DNA from: Comamonadaceae bacterium UBA4962
Lineage (GTDB): Bacteria > Pseudomonadota > Gammaproteobacteria > Burkholderiales > Burkholderiaceae_C
Direction of reading: 5' to 3'
Length of the DNA: 26,523 nucleotides
NCBI GenBank assembly: GCA_002397315.1
Contig: DHAE01000024.1
Span: 1 to 26,523, forward strand
Part shown: positions 1 to 7,032 of the stretch, piece after piece
How positions within the stretch are numbered: the stretch's first letter is position 1
Layout of the letters: the number at the start of each line of letters is the position of its first letter
Made by a program: the position numbers and the translations under genes
Notes under the pieces: model-generated
Told to the model about the DNA's origin: nothing
Seen by the model: the letters and a program-made list of their open reading frames with translations, nothing else
The model's database searches: none

Positions 1-78
1 CTTCGCGATGCTCATGTTGCCCGCCGCCGCACGGGTGCTGGCTTCCGCGGGAAGTTCATAACACGCTCTAAGAACAAT
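1..78 (+). mobile_element. Probable right end of an insertion sequence (IS5-like guess), partial
   Basis: The first ~60 bases are GC-rich and end abruptly where an AT-rich gene begins. On the plus strand, frame 2 is open from base 2 to a TAA at 59-61 and ends in the peptide RVLASAGSS. This looks like a transposase C-terminus running up to an element end. The stop overlaps the sequence GTTCATAACACGCTC, which I take as the terminal inverted repeat, followed by a possible TA or TAA target duplication. It interrupts the minus-strand DUF262-like gene. The IS5 family guess rests on memory of IS5-type ends and on the stop-next-to-repeat layout; the rest of the element is outside the window. The GC break and gene interruption are seen; the family is uncertain. 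Confidence 0.42.
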
Positions 79-477
79 ACATCGAATGGTTGTGGCTTCT
101 AACTCGGATTGATAGCCCGCCAACTCAGAGAATTTTTTTCCTTCAAGCTCTTTGAATGCGCTCATGCCCTCAAGTGCAAACTCGTCTTTGAAAAATTTTT
201 GGATTGTTGTAAGGCGCTGCACGCCATCAATTACAAAGTGCGTGCCATCTTCCTTTTCGGCGAAGTAGCAGGCGGGCAAGGGAATTCTCATAAGACATGA
301 TTCGATGAACCGTGATGCACGTTCCCAGCCTTCCCTGTCCCATTTGTACTTGCGCTGAAACTCAGGATCGAGCCTTAGCTTAGGGGGGGTTATTTGAATA
401 CGAGAAAAAAGGGTTTCAAAGGGGTAGTCAATTGGAAATAAGTTGAGGGTTTTCTCTGCTGGTTCTTGCTTTGTCAT
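79..477 (-). pseudogene. DUF262-family (ParB/GmrSD-like) protein, 5' fragment cut by the IS end
   Basis: Reading leftward from ATG at 477, about 133 codons encode a typical DUF262 N-terminus. It has FQRKYKWDREGW (the R-Y-W segment), then FIESCLMRIPLPACYF, then the nucleotide-binding-like box VIDGVQRLTTIQKFF, where the family usually has DGQQRLTT. Known DUF262 proteins are nucleotide-dependent DNases or regulators, often in phage defence (GmrS/SspE type), and several hundred residues long. Here similarity stops after TTIRCIVLR, where a GC-rich sequence starts, so the gene is truncated and only fusion codons run on to the window edge. AT content is much higher than in the chromosomal genes. It begins about 70 bases downstream of an attC-like site, so it may be an integron cassette gene. 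Family assignment is fairly sure; function is not. Confidence 0.72.
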
Positions 478-545
478 TTTTGCGTTTTCAAGATATCAAC
501 AATGGTACTAATTTGTTACTAGGTAATTGGCATAATGCCAGCCAT

Positions 546-603
546 GCCCAACTTTGAGCTAAGCCGCCCGCTCTAGCGGGTCGGCTTGCGCAAGTTTTTA
601 TGC
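546..603 (-). other. attC-like integron recombination site
   Basis: On the minus strand, just after the stop of the 606-956 gene, comes an imperfect palindrome: CAAGCCG, then CCCGC-TAGA-GCGGG, then CGGCTTAGCTCAAA, ending in GTTGGGC (552-546). GTTGGGC fits the attC core GTTRRRY, and the spacing of the CGGCTTAnCTCAA block to it is as in classical attC sites such as that of aadA1. The outer left core (GCATAAAAAC, 603-594) matches RYYYAAC poorly. The hairpin (561-587) has an unpaired T at 581, as attC sites have extrahelical bases. A simple terminator is the alternative, since T-rich sequence follows on the plus strand, but no plus-strand gene ends here. Confidence 0.6.
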
Positions 604-605
604 GT

Positions 606-956
606 TTACTCTTTGTTTTGAGATATCCATGGTTGAGACTTGCCGGCGAAAGCTCCGAGAGCTTTCTGTGTTTGGCTATTGATCTCTGACACGGCAGCGA
701 GCGGCGCTGCATCTGTTTTCTTGAGAATAACTGTTACCGTATTTTCTTGCTCTTGGACAATGCAGCCCTCGGTGACTACAGTTTTTGTGTTGCTCTCGAG
801 ATTATGCTTAAAATAATTGCCGTTGTGTAGGGTGGCCTCCTTGATTCCCATCTTCTCGAAAAGTTGGCCGACTTTTTGGGCGTCTTCAACGGCTTTATTA
901 ATATCTATGCCAGTCAAGCTCGTTGCAGACTCAATTGTCGAAATTTCATTTTCCAT
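606..956 (-). CDS. Small cassette-like hypothetical protein
   Basis: This encodes a 116-residue acidic soluble protein with no signal peptide or membrane segment, and I do not recognise the family. The first half looks helical (GIDINKAVEDAQKVGQLFEKMGI). The middle is strand-like (CIVQEQENTVTVILKK) and contains two polar NGNYFKHN/NTKT stretches. The start at 956 is supported by GTGGAG seven bases upstream. Base composition is far from that of the GC-rich neighbours. The gene lies between a GTTAGGT core site 27 bases upstream of its start and an attC-like hairpin directly after its stop, which is the architecture of a single-gene integron cassette. Being real rather than a chance frame is supported by the ribosome-binding site, composition and cassette fit; function is unknown. 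Confidence 0.66.
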   Translation of the reverse strand: MENEISTIESATSLTGIDINKAVEDAQKVGQLFEKMGIKEATLHNGNYFKHNLESNTKTVVTEGCIVQEQENTVTVILKKTDAAPLAAVSEINSQTQKALGAFAGKSQPWISQNKE

Positions 957-982
957 TGATGCTCCACATGGTGAGTGATGAT

Positions 983-1000
983 ACCTAACTAGATTTGTAC
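983..1000 (-). other. attI-like (or upstream attC) core site
   Basis: Read on the minus strand, the sequence is GTACAAATCTAGTTAGGT, ending in GTTAGGT (989-983), a match to GTTRRRY. It resembles the end of class 1 attI (ACAAAGTTAGGC). The cassette-like gene starts 27 bases further on, and the integrase relic lies about 170 bases away on the other strand, as expected for attI. A weak ATCCAAC (1051-1045) upstream could instead make this the end of a degenerate attC. Confidence 0.4.
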
Positions 1001-1158
1001 GACGCTTATCCTACCTACCGCAGTCAGCCAACACAACACTCCTCGTTGGATACCCAGGCAAAACCTAGCGCCAGCCCGTTTAGGCAAACCTGCAATTTCC
1101 CCGAACAAACCCTTTTCCGGTTCCAGCGCCCGAATCGCTCGTTGAAGCTCTTCAGCAC

Positions 1159-1391
1159 AAGCTGCTGGAGCGAATGCGCGTCTACTTCGCACGCGGCGTT
1201 ACAGCATTCGCACCGAACCAGCTTATATCGGCTGGGCGTGGCGATCCATTTCACTTCCTTTCACGGCAAACGCCATCCGCAGGATAGGGGCGCGGTCGAG
1301 GCGTTCCTGAGCCACTTGGGAGGAAAGACAGATACCAGCGTCCACGCAGAACCACGCCAAGGCGGCGATCCTGTAATTGCACAGACAAGTC
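1159..1391 (+). pseudogene. intI: Integron integrase (intI) remnant, frameshifted
   Basis: Three plus-strand frames together spell the N-terminal third of an integron-type tyrosine recombinase. KLLERMR (1159) leads to RRYSIRTEPAYIGW (1194 on, second frame), then FHGKRHPQDRGAVEAFLSHL (1259 on, third frame). It returns to PASTQNHAKAAIL (1335 on), followed by an in-frame TAA at 1374 and LHRQV. These correspond to the IntI core-binding region (YSIRTEQAYV-W, F-HGKRHP, VEAFLSHLA, SASTQNQA-AALLFLYR). At least three frameshifts and one stop make it dead, and the catalytic domain with its R/H/R/Y residues is absent, replaced by unrelated fragments. Its orientation, opposite to the cassettes and starting near the attI-like site, is that of a normal integron. 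The identification rests on recognised peptides, not on a search. Confidence 0.62.
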
Positions 1392-1435
1392 CAAGCGGCT
1401 GCAGCGTCTGCAGGTGGTGCTTGTGCCGGCCGAGG

Positions 1436-1504
1436 CCCGCTTTGCGTGGGCTGGATGAAGCCGAAGTCGCCGTAGTTGTTCCAGGCGTGGATGGTGCCTT
1501 CGAA
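1436..1504 (-). pseudogene. Cold-shock-domain protein fragment
   Basis: Minus-strand codons from 1504 read FEGTIHAWNNYGDFGFIQP. This matches the start of cold-shock domains (G-T/K-I-x-x-W-N-x-x-x-G-F-G-F-I-x-P), particularly the CSD/DUF1294 membrane proteins of betaproteobacteria. The expected continuation (VFVH...) is lost after about 23 residues and the next codons do not resemble the family. No start codon or ribosome-binding site is placed sensibly. It lies among other broken genes. Confidence 0.45.
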
Positions 1505-1571
1505 CGATCGGCATCAGATGAGCGCCTTGCGTTCGGCATTGGCTTTGCACCAATGCAGGATTTCATGGCTT

Positions 1572-1668
1572 TGCCTTGTGCTGCTCCAGTCAAGCAATGC
1601 GCCTGGAGATGTGCGGCCCGCACGTCACCCTGGTCGGGCCTGTCGGTGAAGAGGACAGCGAAAAGCAT
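1572..1668 (-). pseudogene. YciI-family protein fragment
   Basis: From ATG at 1668 the minus strand reads MLFAVLFTDRPDQGDVRAAHLQAH, then after small frame changes LDW and EQHKA. This fits the first ~35 residues of YciI-like dimeric alpha/beta-barrel proteins (MLF-V...D-p...R--HL-aHl-wl). The remaining ~60 residues are missing, including the conserved DPF segment near the C-terminus. It ends 22 bases before the stop of the downstream FAD oxidase gene and is probably debris from the rearrangement that also broke the integrase. Confidence 0.48.
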
Positions 1669-1690
1669 GGGGCGACGCGCCCCTGGCCAG

Positions 1691-3115
1691 TCACATCGCG
1701 AAGATCTTCCCCGGATTCAAAATATTCTTCGGATCCAGCGCCTGCTTGATCGCCCGCATCATTCCCACGGCCCCGGGCCCGGTCTCGTCCAGCAGGAACC
1801 CCATCTTGTGGATGCCCACGCCGTGCTCGCCGGTGCAGGTGCCGCCCATGGCCAGCGCCCGGGCGACGAGCTGGTGGTTCAGCCGTTCGGCCACCATGCG
1901 CTCGTCGTCGCTGTTGGGGTCGATCAGGTAGCCGAAGTGGAAGTTGCCGTCGCCCACGTGGCCGACGAGGAAGTACGGGATGCCGCTGGCGTCGGCCTCG
2001 GTCACGGAGTCGAGCAGGCAGTCGGCCAGGCGGCTGATGGGCACGCAGGTGTCGGTGCTGATCGCGCGGCAGCCGGGGCGGCTCTGCACGGCCGCGAAAT
2101 ACGCGTTGTGCCGCGCGGTCCACAGGCGCGTGCGCTCTTCGGGCGTAGTGGCCCATTCGAAGGCGTTGCCGTTCCAGTCCTGCGCGATGGTCTGCACGGT
2201 TTCGGCCTGTTCCTGCACGCCGGCGGGCGAGCCGTGGAACTCCATCAGCAGCATCGGTTCCTCGCGCAGGCCGAGCTTGCTGTGGGCGTTCACCATGCGC
2301 ACGGTGTGCGCGTCGATCAGCTCCACGCGCGCGATCGGCACGCCGAGCTGGATGGTCTGGATGACGGTGCGAACGGCGGCCTCGATGCTCGGGAAGGAGC
2401 AGATGGCGGCGCTCACGGCTTCGGGCAGGGGGTAGAGGCGCAGCGTGACTTCGGTGATCACGCCGAGCGTGCCTTCGCTGCCCACCAGCAGGCGCGTCAG
2501 GTCGTAGCCGGCGGCGCTTTTCTTGGCGCGGGTCCCGGTGCGGATGGCCTCGCCCGTAGCCGTCACCACTTCGAGCGCGAGCACGTTCTCGCGCATGGTG
2601 CCGTAGCGCACGGCGTTGGTGCCGCTGGCGCGCGTGGCGGCCATGCCGCCGATGCTGGCGTCCGCGCCCGGGTCGATCGGGAAGAACAGGCCGGTGTCCT
2701 TGATCGCCTCGTTGAGCTGCTTGCGCGTGATGCCGGGCTGCACGGTGACGGTGAGGTCGTCGGCGTCCACGCTCAGCAGGCGGTTCATGCGCGAGACGTC
2801 GATGCTGATGCCGCCCTGGATGGCGAGCAGGTGGCCTTCGAGCGACGAGCCCGCGCCGTACGGAATCACGGGCACGTCGTGCTGCGCGGCGAGGCGCACG
2901 GCATCGGCCACGTCCTGCGTGCTTTCGGCGAAGACCACGGCCGAGGGCGGCGGCGCCTGCATCGATCCTTCGTCGCGCCCGTGCTGCTCGCGCACGGCCT
3001 GCGCGAGGGAGCACTGGGCGCCGAAGCGCGCGACGAGCGCGTCCATGAATTCCTGCGGCACGGGGCGCAGGCGGATCTCGGGCAGCAGGTGGGCGGTGGC
3101 GGTGGGGGCGTTCAT
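1691..3115 (-). CDS. FAD-linked oxidase, D-lactate/glycolate dehydrogenase (GlcD/LDH-D) family
   Basis: This encodes a 474-residue flavoprotein. The PCMH-type FAD domain spans about residues 55-230, with PYGAGSSLEGH (85-95, pyrophosphate loop), FFPIDPGADASIGGMAAT (144-161) and VGSEGTLGVIT (211-221). The C-terminal FAD-oxidase domain carries GHVGDGNFH and CTGEHGVGIHK, which supply metal- and substrate-binding His residues, and ends in the usual NPGKIF. Family members oxidise D-2-hydroxy acids (D-lactate, glycolate, D-2-hydroxyglutarate) and pass electrons to cytochrome c or quinone. The single-polypeptide length and lack of Fe-S motifs favour a D-lactate dehydrogenase (cytochrome)-like enzyme over a GlcDEF subunit. 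An ATG at 3139 is also in frame, but CAGGAGA sits eight bases before the ATG at 3115, so I use that. The exact substrate is not readable. Confidence 0.87.
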   Translation of the reverse strand: MNAPTATAHLLPEIRLRPVPQEFMDALVARFGAQCSLAQAVREQHGRDEGSMQAPPPSAVVFAESTQDVADAVRLAAQHDVPVIPYGAGSSLEGHLLAIQGGISIDVSRMNRLLSVDADDLTVTVQPGITRKQLNEAIKDTGLFFPIDPGADASIGGMAATRASGTNAVRYGTMRENVLALEVVTATGEAIRTGTRAKKSAAGYDLTRLLVGSEGTLGVITEVTLRLYPLPEAVSAAICSFPSIEAAVRTVIQTIQLGVPIARVELIDAHTVRMVNAHSKLGLREEPMLLMEFHGSPAGVQEQAETVQTIAQDWNGNAFEWATTPEERTRLWTARHNAYFAAVQSRPGCRAISTDTCVPISRLADCLLDSVTEADASGIPYFLVGHVGDGNFHFGYLIDPNSDDERMVAERLNHQLVARALAMGGTCTGEHGVGIHKMGFLLDETGPGAVGMMRAIKQALDPKNILNPGKIFAM

Positions 3116-3191
3116 GGCGTTGTCTCCTGGGGGAACCATTCTAGGGACCTGTCTGCCGATGCCGTGTCCCCCCTGGAAGGGAAGGGGCGGT

Positions 3192-3704
3192 TCAGGGAAA
3201 CCGCTGTGGTGTGGCCAGATAGTGCAGACACATCCCGGCGGCCATCAAGAAAACGCACAGGAATACCCACGGCGCATGCCTCCAGCCCGCAGTGCGCTGC
3301 ACCAGCGAGGCATTGCGACACCGGAGTGCGAGTATCGGATATGCCAGAGCGCTACAGACCAGCCACAGCATGCACCACCCACCGAGCCGAGCCCAGCCGA
3401 CCTGCAGCCTCGCGCCAGAAATGACCACCGCGAAGAATGCGACATAGGCCCATGAAGCCATTACCGCGACGGCTTTCGTTTTCGAAAGTCCCCCATCCGG
3501 TGCGCGTGACAGCAGTTGGTGAAGCAGGAAGCACTCGCAAACGATCAACGGTGGAACGAAGAGAAGGGCGAATGCCGCAGAAAATTCACCGAGCATGCCG
3601 ATGGCCAGGTAGGACAGCGGCGTGAGCAGCAGCCCTGTGACGAGCGCGGCCAAGCCATAGGTGCCTGCGTGCCGAAGCGCTGGGGCGGTAACGCTGTTCT
3701 TCAT
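3192..3704 (-). CDS. Small multi-pass membrane protein, unknown
   Basis: This encodes a 170-residue hydrophobic protein with about four predicted membrane helices: YGLAALVTGLLLTPLSYLA, an adjacent FALLFVPPLIVCECFLL segment, ASWAYVAFFAVVISGA, LGGWCMLWLVCSALAYPIL and WVFLCVFLMAAGMC. I recognise no family. Short basic loops follow the helices. An in-frame ATG at 3764 would add 20 polar residues; neither start has a clear ribosome-binding site, and I prefer 3704 because the protein then begins close to the first helix. It lies 76 bases upstream of the FAD oxidase on the same strand, so cotranscription is possible. Composition matches the chromosome. Confidence 0.6.
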   Translation of the reverse strand: MKNSVTAPALRHAGTYGLAALVTGLLLTPLSYLAIGMLGEFSAAFALLFVPPLIVCECFLLHQLLSRAPDGGLSKTKAVAVMASWAYVAFFAVVISGARLQVGWARLGGWCMLWLVCSALAYPILALRCRNASLVQRTAGWRHAPWVFLCVFLMAAGMCLHYLATPQRFP

Positions 3705-3864
3705 AGGGTGGGGATTTCGTAGGTGCGCTTCACGACCACTCTCGTGATCAAGGGTTGGCCGCACATCACGATGGCGAGCGACGAGGGCGTATTTTCACTG
3801 CGGGCCCTTGCAAGTTAGACAAGCGCCTTTTCGAAAGTCCGCGCCTGTAGAAAGCCGCGCGCGT

Positions 3865-4803
3865 TCACGCTGACGCCGCTGGCTGCGCCTGCGGCGTGAC
3901 ATGGTCCGCGAAGCGTTGTGCCGCGGCGGGCAGGTCGGCGAAGCGGCGTGCGTAGAGGTTGAGTTCGCGGTCGGCCCAGGCATCGCCGAGCGCGACGGCA
4001 CGCAGCGTGGTGGCTTCGCCGAGCGCGCGGAAGGCGCCCTCGGGCATCACGCCCAGGCCCAGGCCGCTCTCGACCATGCGGCACATCGCGCTCAGGCTGT
4101 CCACTTCCATGCGCCGGCCGAGCACGCGCCGCGTGGCGCGCGCCTCCTGCGCGAGCGCCTGCTGCACGGTGCTGCTGTCGCGCAGGCCGATCTGCGGGTA
4201 GGCGAGCGCGCGTTCGTAGGCCACGGTGCGCAGGCGCGCGAGCGCGTGGCCGCGCGGCACCACCAGCACGAGGCGCTCGCGGCGGTAGGGCCGGGCCTCC
4301 AGGCCCAGCACCTCGTCGCTGGCGCCGCAGATGCCGATGTCGGCCGTGCCCTCGCGCACGGCCTGCGCCACGGCGCGGCTGGCGGCCTGGCGCAGGTCGA
4401 TGCGGATGTCCGGATGGCGCTGCATGAAACCCGCGATCTCCGCCGGCAGGAACTGCTCCACCACCGAGGCGCTGGCGCACACGGTGACGTGGCCGCGCAC
4501 GCCCTGCGCGAACTCGCCGAGGTCCGCATGCAGGTGCTCCACCGCGAGCAGGATGGCGTGCGCATGCTGCAGCAGTTGCCGGCCCGCGGGCGTGGGCCGC
4601 GCGCCGCGTGCATGGCGCGCGAGCAGCGGGGCCTGCGCCAGCGCTTCCAGTTCGGCGATGCGCTTGCTCACGGCGGAGGCGGCCATCTGGCCGCGCTCGG
4701 CGGCGCGCGCGATGCTGCCGGTCTCGCACACGAGCATGAAGAGATCGAGCGAGCCCAGGTCGAGCTGGCGCAGGAAGTTGCGGGGGGAGAGCAGGCGGGC
4801 CAT
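3865..4803 (-). CDS. LysR-family transcriptional regulator
   Basis: This encodes a 312-residue LysR-type regulator. The winged helix-turn-helix occupies about residues 15-75 (SLDLFMLVCETGSIARAAER, then AASAVSKRIAELE), followed by a linker helix and a periplasmic-binding-like effector domain (GHVTVCASASVVEQFLPAEI onward). The length is normal for the family. The ATG at 4803 puts the HTH in the usual place; an upstream in-frame start at 5046 would only run back through the divergent gene. It is divergent from the orotate phosphoribosyltransferase-like gene with a 175-base shared control region, so it probably regulates that operon in response to a substrate or intermediate. The sequence AALLGD-type effector details do not reveal the ligand. 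Confidence 0.88.
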   Translation of the reverse strand: MARLLSPRNFLRQLDLGSLDLFMLVCETGSIARAAERGQMAASAVSKRIAELEALAQAPLLARHARGARPTPAGRQLLQHAHAILLAVEHLHADLGEFAQGVRGHVTVCASASVVEQFLPAEIAGFMQRHPDIRIDLRQAASRAVAQAVREGTADIGICGASDEVLGLEARPYRRERLVLVVPRGHALARLRTVAYERALAYPQIGLRDSSTVQQALAQEARATRRVLGRRMEVDSLSAMCRMVESGLGLGVMPEGAFRALGEATTLRAVALGDAWADRELNLYARRFADLPAAAQRFADHVTPQAQPAASA

Positions 4804-4978
4804 GGGAGCGGGGTCGGCGGGAAGAGGGCGGAGCGTGATGGGGCGTGGCCGTGCCGCATGCGGCGGAAAGGGCGCGGCACGAGCCATCGCGTTTGGGAAC
4901 GGCTGGCGGAGATTTTTGCACTTCTCCCAGCCCGAGAGGCTGCCTAGGATGCATCGCTTGGCTTTTGTCAGGCTCGCA
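4804..4978. promoter_or_regulatory. Divergent control region, LysR / phosphoribosyltransferase operon
   Basis: This 175-base region separates divergent genes. It is less GC-rich near 4909-4925 and contains the inverted repeat GGAGA-N10-TCTCC (4908-4927) next to a TTTTT tract. That spacing fits a LysR-type T-N11-A site only loosely. No clear -35/-10 pair is visible. Confidence 0.35.
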
Positions 4979-5686
4979 ATGATTTTTTCTCCCGCCGATG
5001 CGGCGCGCGTGGCGCGCGCCCTGGTCGCCACCGATGCCGTGCGCATCGCGGGCGGTACGCCGTTCTTCTACACCTCCGGCTGGGCCAGCCCGGTCTATGT
5101 GGATGCGCACGCGCTGCTGTGCGACGTGGCCTGGCGCACGGAGCTGATGGAGGCCGCCGCGCGCGCGGTGGCGCCGCTGGTGGCCAGGCAGGGCATCGGC
5201 GCGGTGGTGGGCTCGGAGAGTTCCGGCATCGCCTTCGCGGCGTGGCTGGCCGACCGGCTCGGCCTGCCCATGCTGTACCTGCGCAAGCGGCCCATCGGCT
5301 GGGGCGTGCAGGCGCAATTGCAGGGCCGTCTGCCGCACCGCAAAGACGGGCTGCCCGCGCGCGTGCTGCTGGTGGACGACGTGACCACCGACGGCCGCTC
5401 CAAGATGGCCGCCGCGCAGGCGCTGCGGCAGGTGGGCGTGGACGTGGGCGATGCGCTGGTGTTGTTCGACTACGCCATCTACCCGGACACGCCGCAGCGC
5501 CTGGCGCAGCAGCAGTTGCAATTGCACGCGCTGGCCTCGTGGGCGCAGCTCCACGTGGCTTTGCTGGAAGCGGGGCGCCTGAGTGCCGCGCAGGCGCAGA
5601 CGCTGGCGGAGTTCACCGCCTCGCCCACGCAGTGGTCGCTGGCCCATGGCGGCACGGGTGCGAGCCCGGTAGGGGGCGCGGCATGA
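4979..5686 (+). CDS. Orotate phosphoribosyltransferase-like protein
   Basis: This encodes a 235-residue type I phosphoribosyltransferase resembling PyrE. The N-terminal OPRT signature FFYTSGWASPVYVD is at 29-42, GSESSGIAFAAWLA at 79-91, and LYLRKRPIGWG, with the orotate/PRPP-contacting RK, at 99-109. The PRPP loop VLLVDDVTTDGRS is at 129-141; classical PyrE has DDVITTG or EDVITTG here, so the loop is slightly atypical. Known OPRT makes OMP from orotate and PRPP. The location with a LysR gene, a carbamoyl-amidohydrolase and a transporter, rather than in a pyr cluster, suggests a salvage or catabolic paralogue. The start at 4979 fits the family N-terminus; ATG at 4949 is an alternative. The stop overlaps the next start by ATGA. 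Confidence 0.82.
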   Translation: MIFSPADAARVARALVATDAVRIAGGTPFFYTSGWASPVYVDAHALLCDVAWRTELMEAAARAVAPLVARQGIGAVVGSESSGIAFAAWLADRLGLPMLYLRKRPIGWGVQAQLQGRLPHRKDGLPARVLLVDDVTTDGRSKMAAAQALRQVGVDVGDALVLFDYAIYPDTPQRLAQQQLQLHALASWAQLHVALLEAGRLSAAQAQTLAEFTASPTQWSLAHGGTGASPVGGAA

Positions 5687-6957
5687 GCGCGGTGATGGAA
5701 ACCCTGGACACCCGCGCGTGGCGCCGCCAGGCCGAGGCCTTGCTCGGCGAGGTGGCGGACGCCACCCGCGACGGCCCCGGCATCACGCGCGAGAGCTACG
5801 GTCCCGGCGAAGACACGGCCCTGCAATTGCTGGAGCGCCATGCCGCCGCGATGGGCCTGGCGTGTGAATACGACCGCGCGCGCAATCTGTGGATGCGCCT
5901 GCCCGAGGACGAACGCGCCGATCCCGTGGTGGTGATCGGCTCGCATGTGGATTCGGTGCCGCAGGGCGGCAACTACGACGGCCTGGCCGGCGTGGTGGCG
6001 GGCATGCTGGTGCTGTCGTCGCTGCGCGGGCGGCATGCGGAGGCGCCGCCGGTGCGCGTGCTGGCCCTGCGCGGCGAGGAAAGCGCCTGGTACGGCCGCG
6101 CCTACATGGGCTCGATGGCGCTGCTGGGGCGCCTGCCCGCCGCGGCGCTGCAGTTGCCGCACCGCACGGGGGCCGCCGCCGGCTCGCTGGGCGACGCGAT
6201 GGCGCGCTGCGGCGCGGACGTGGCCGCCATCGCCCAGGGCACGCCGCTGCTGCCGTGCGCCGTGGCCGCCTACCTGGAACTGCACATCGAGCAGGGCCCG
6301 GTGATGGTGGCGCGCGGCTGGCCGGTGGCGGCGGTGACGGGCATCCGCGGCAACGTGCGCCACAACCGTGTGCGCTGCATCGGCGAGACGGGCCACTCCG
6401 GCGCGGTGCCGCGCTGGCTGCGCAAGGACGCGGTGCTGGCCGTGGCGCAGCTGCTGTCGCGGATGGACGAGCACTGGCGCGTGCTGCTGCAGATGGGCAT
6501 GGACCTGGTGATGACCAGCGGCATCTGCACCACGCCCGCGCAGTCGCACGCGGTGTCGGTGATTCCGGGCGAGGTGCAGTTCAGCTTCGAGGCGCGCAGC
6601 CAGGATGCCGCCACGCTGGAGCGCTTTCATGCGCTGATGCAGGACGAATGCCGCGCGATCGCGGCCGAGCGGGGCGTGCGCTTCGAGTTCGACGACCGCC
6701 TCACCACGGCCCCCGCGACGATGGACGAGGGCTGGATCCGGCGCTTCGAGGCCGTGGCCGCCCGCGCGGGGCAGACGCTGGAGCGCATCCCCAGCGGCGC
6801 GGGCCACGATGCGGCGGTGTTCGCCGCCGCGGGCATTCCGGCGGCGATGCTGTTCGTGCGCAATGCCCATGGCTCGCACAACCCGCAGGAGGCGATGGAC
6901 ATCGGCGACTTCCTCCTGGGCACCGAGTGGCTCGCGGAAGGTTTGCGCGGCACCTGA
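5683..6957 (+). CDS. M20-family N-carbamoyl-L-amino-acid / ureido hydrolase (Zn-dependent)
   Basis: This encodes a 424-residue binuclear metallohydrolase of the amaB/allantoate amidohydrolase/beta-ureidopropionase group. Metal ligands are visible: H88 in GSHVDSVPQGGNYDG (86-100), D99, the E-E pair in LRGEESAWYGRAYMGS (129-144), H201 in LELHIEQGP, and the final His in HGSHNPQEAMD near residue 405. The dimerisation (lid) domain lies at about 215-330 (GIRGNVRHNRV, TGHSGAVP). SGAGHDAAVFA is the usual substrate-domain motif. Such enzymes split N-carbamoyl amino acids or ureides to amine, CO2 and ammonia. It is coupled by ATGA overlap to the phosphoribosyltransferase gene, so the two are cotranslated. 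N-carbamoyl-aspartate, an orotate breakdown product, would fit that partner; this is inference. Confidence 0.87.
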   Translation: MSAVMETLDTRAWRRQAEALLGEVADATRDGPGITRESYGPGEDTALQLLERHAAAMGLACEYDRARNLWMRLPEDERADPVVVIGSHVDSVPQGGNYDGLAGVVAGMLVLSSLRGRHAEAPPVRVLALRGEESAWYGRAYMGSMALLGRLPAAALQLPHRTGAAAGSLGDAMARCGADVAAIAQGTPLLPCAVAAYLELHIEQGPVMVARGWPVAAVTGIRGNVRHNRVRCIGETGHSGAVPRWLRKDAVLAVAQLLSRMDEHWRVLLQMGMDLVMTSGICTTPAQSHAVSVIPGEVQFSFEARSQDAATLERFHALMQDECRAIAAERGVRFEFDDRLTTAPATMDEGWIRRFEAVAARAGQTLERIPSGAGHDAAVFAAAGIPAAMLFVRNAHGSHNPQEAMDIGDFLLGTEWLAEGLRGT

Positions 6958-7032
6958 CCGGGCAGGGCGGCGCCAACTTGGTGCCGATCCGCGTGCATCG
7001 GTGCCGTGGCTGAACCAGAGTTGTGCGCCGAT

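Noticed and set aside
561..600. Hairpin followed by TTTTT as a plus-strand terminator
   Set aside because: No plus-strand gene ends here, and the outer sequence matches attC better, so I list it as a recombination site.
488..712. Minus-strand frame of 74 codons overlapping the cassette gene end
   Set aside because: It runs across the attC-like palindrome in a different frame from the 606-956 gene and lacks a ribosome-binding site.
995..3424. Very long open frame on the plus strand (809 codons)
   Set aside because: It runs antisense through the FAD oxidase, whose motifs are unmistakable; the open frame is a product of GC-rich codon use. Only its first part overlaps real integrase-like peptides, and those change frame.
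3815..5647. Long minus-strand frame of 610 codons across the LysR and phosphoribosyltransferase genes
   Set aside because: It is low-complexity Arg/Ala/Pro-rich sequence with no motifs, antisense or out of frame to recognised genes.
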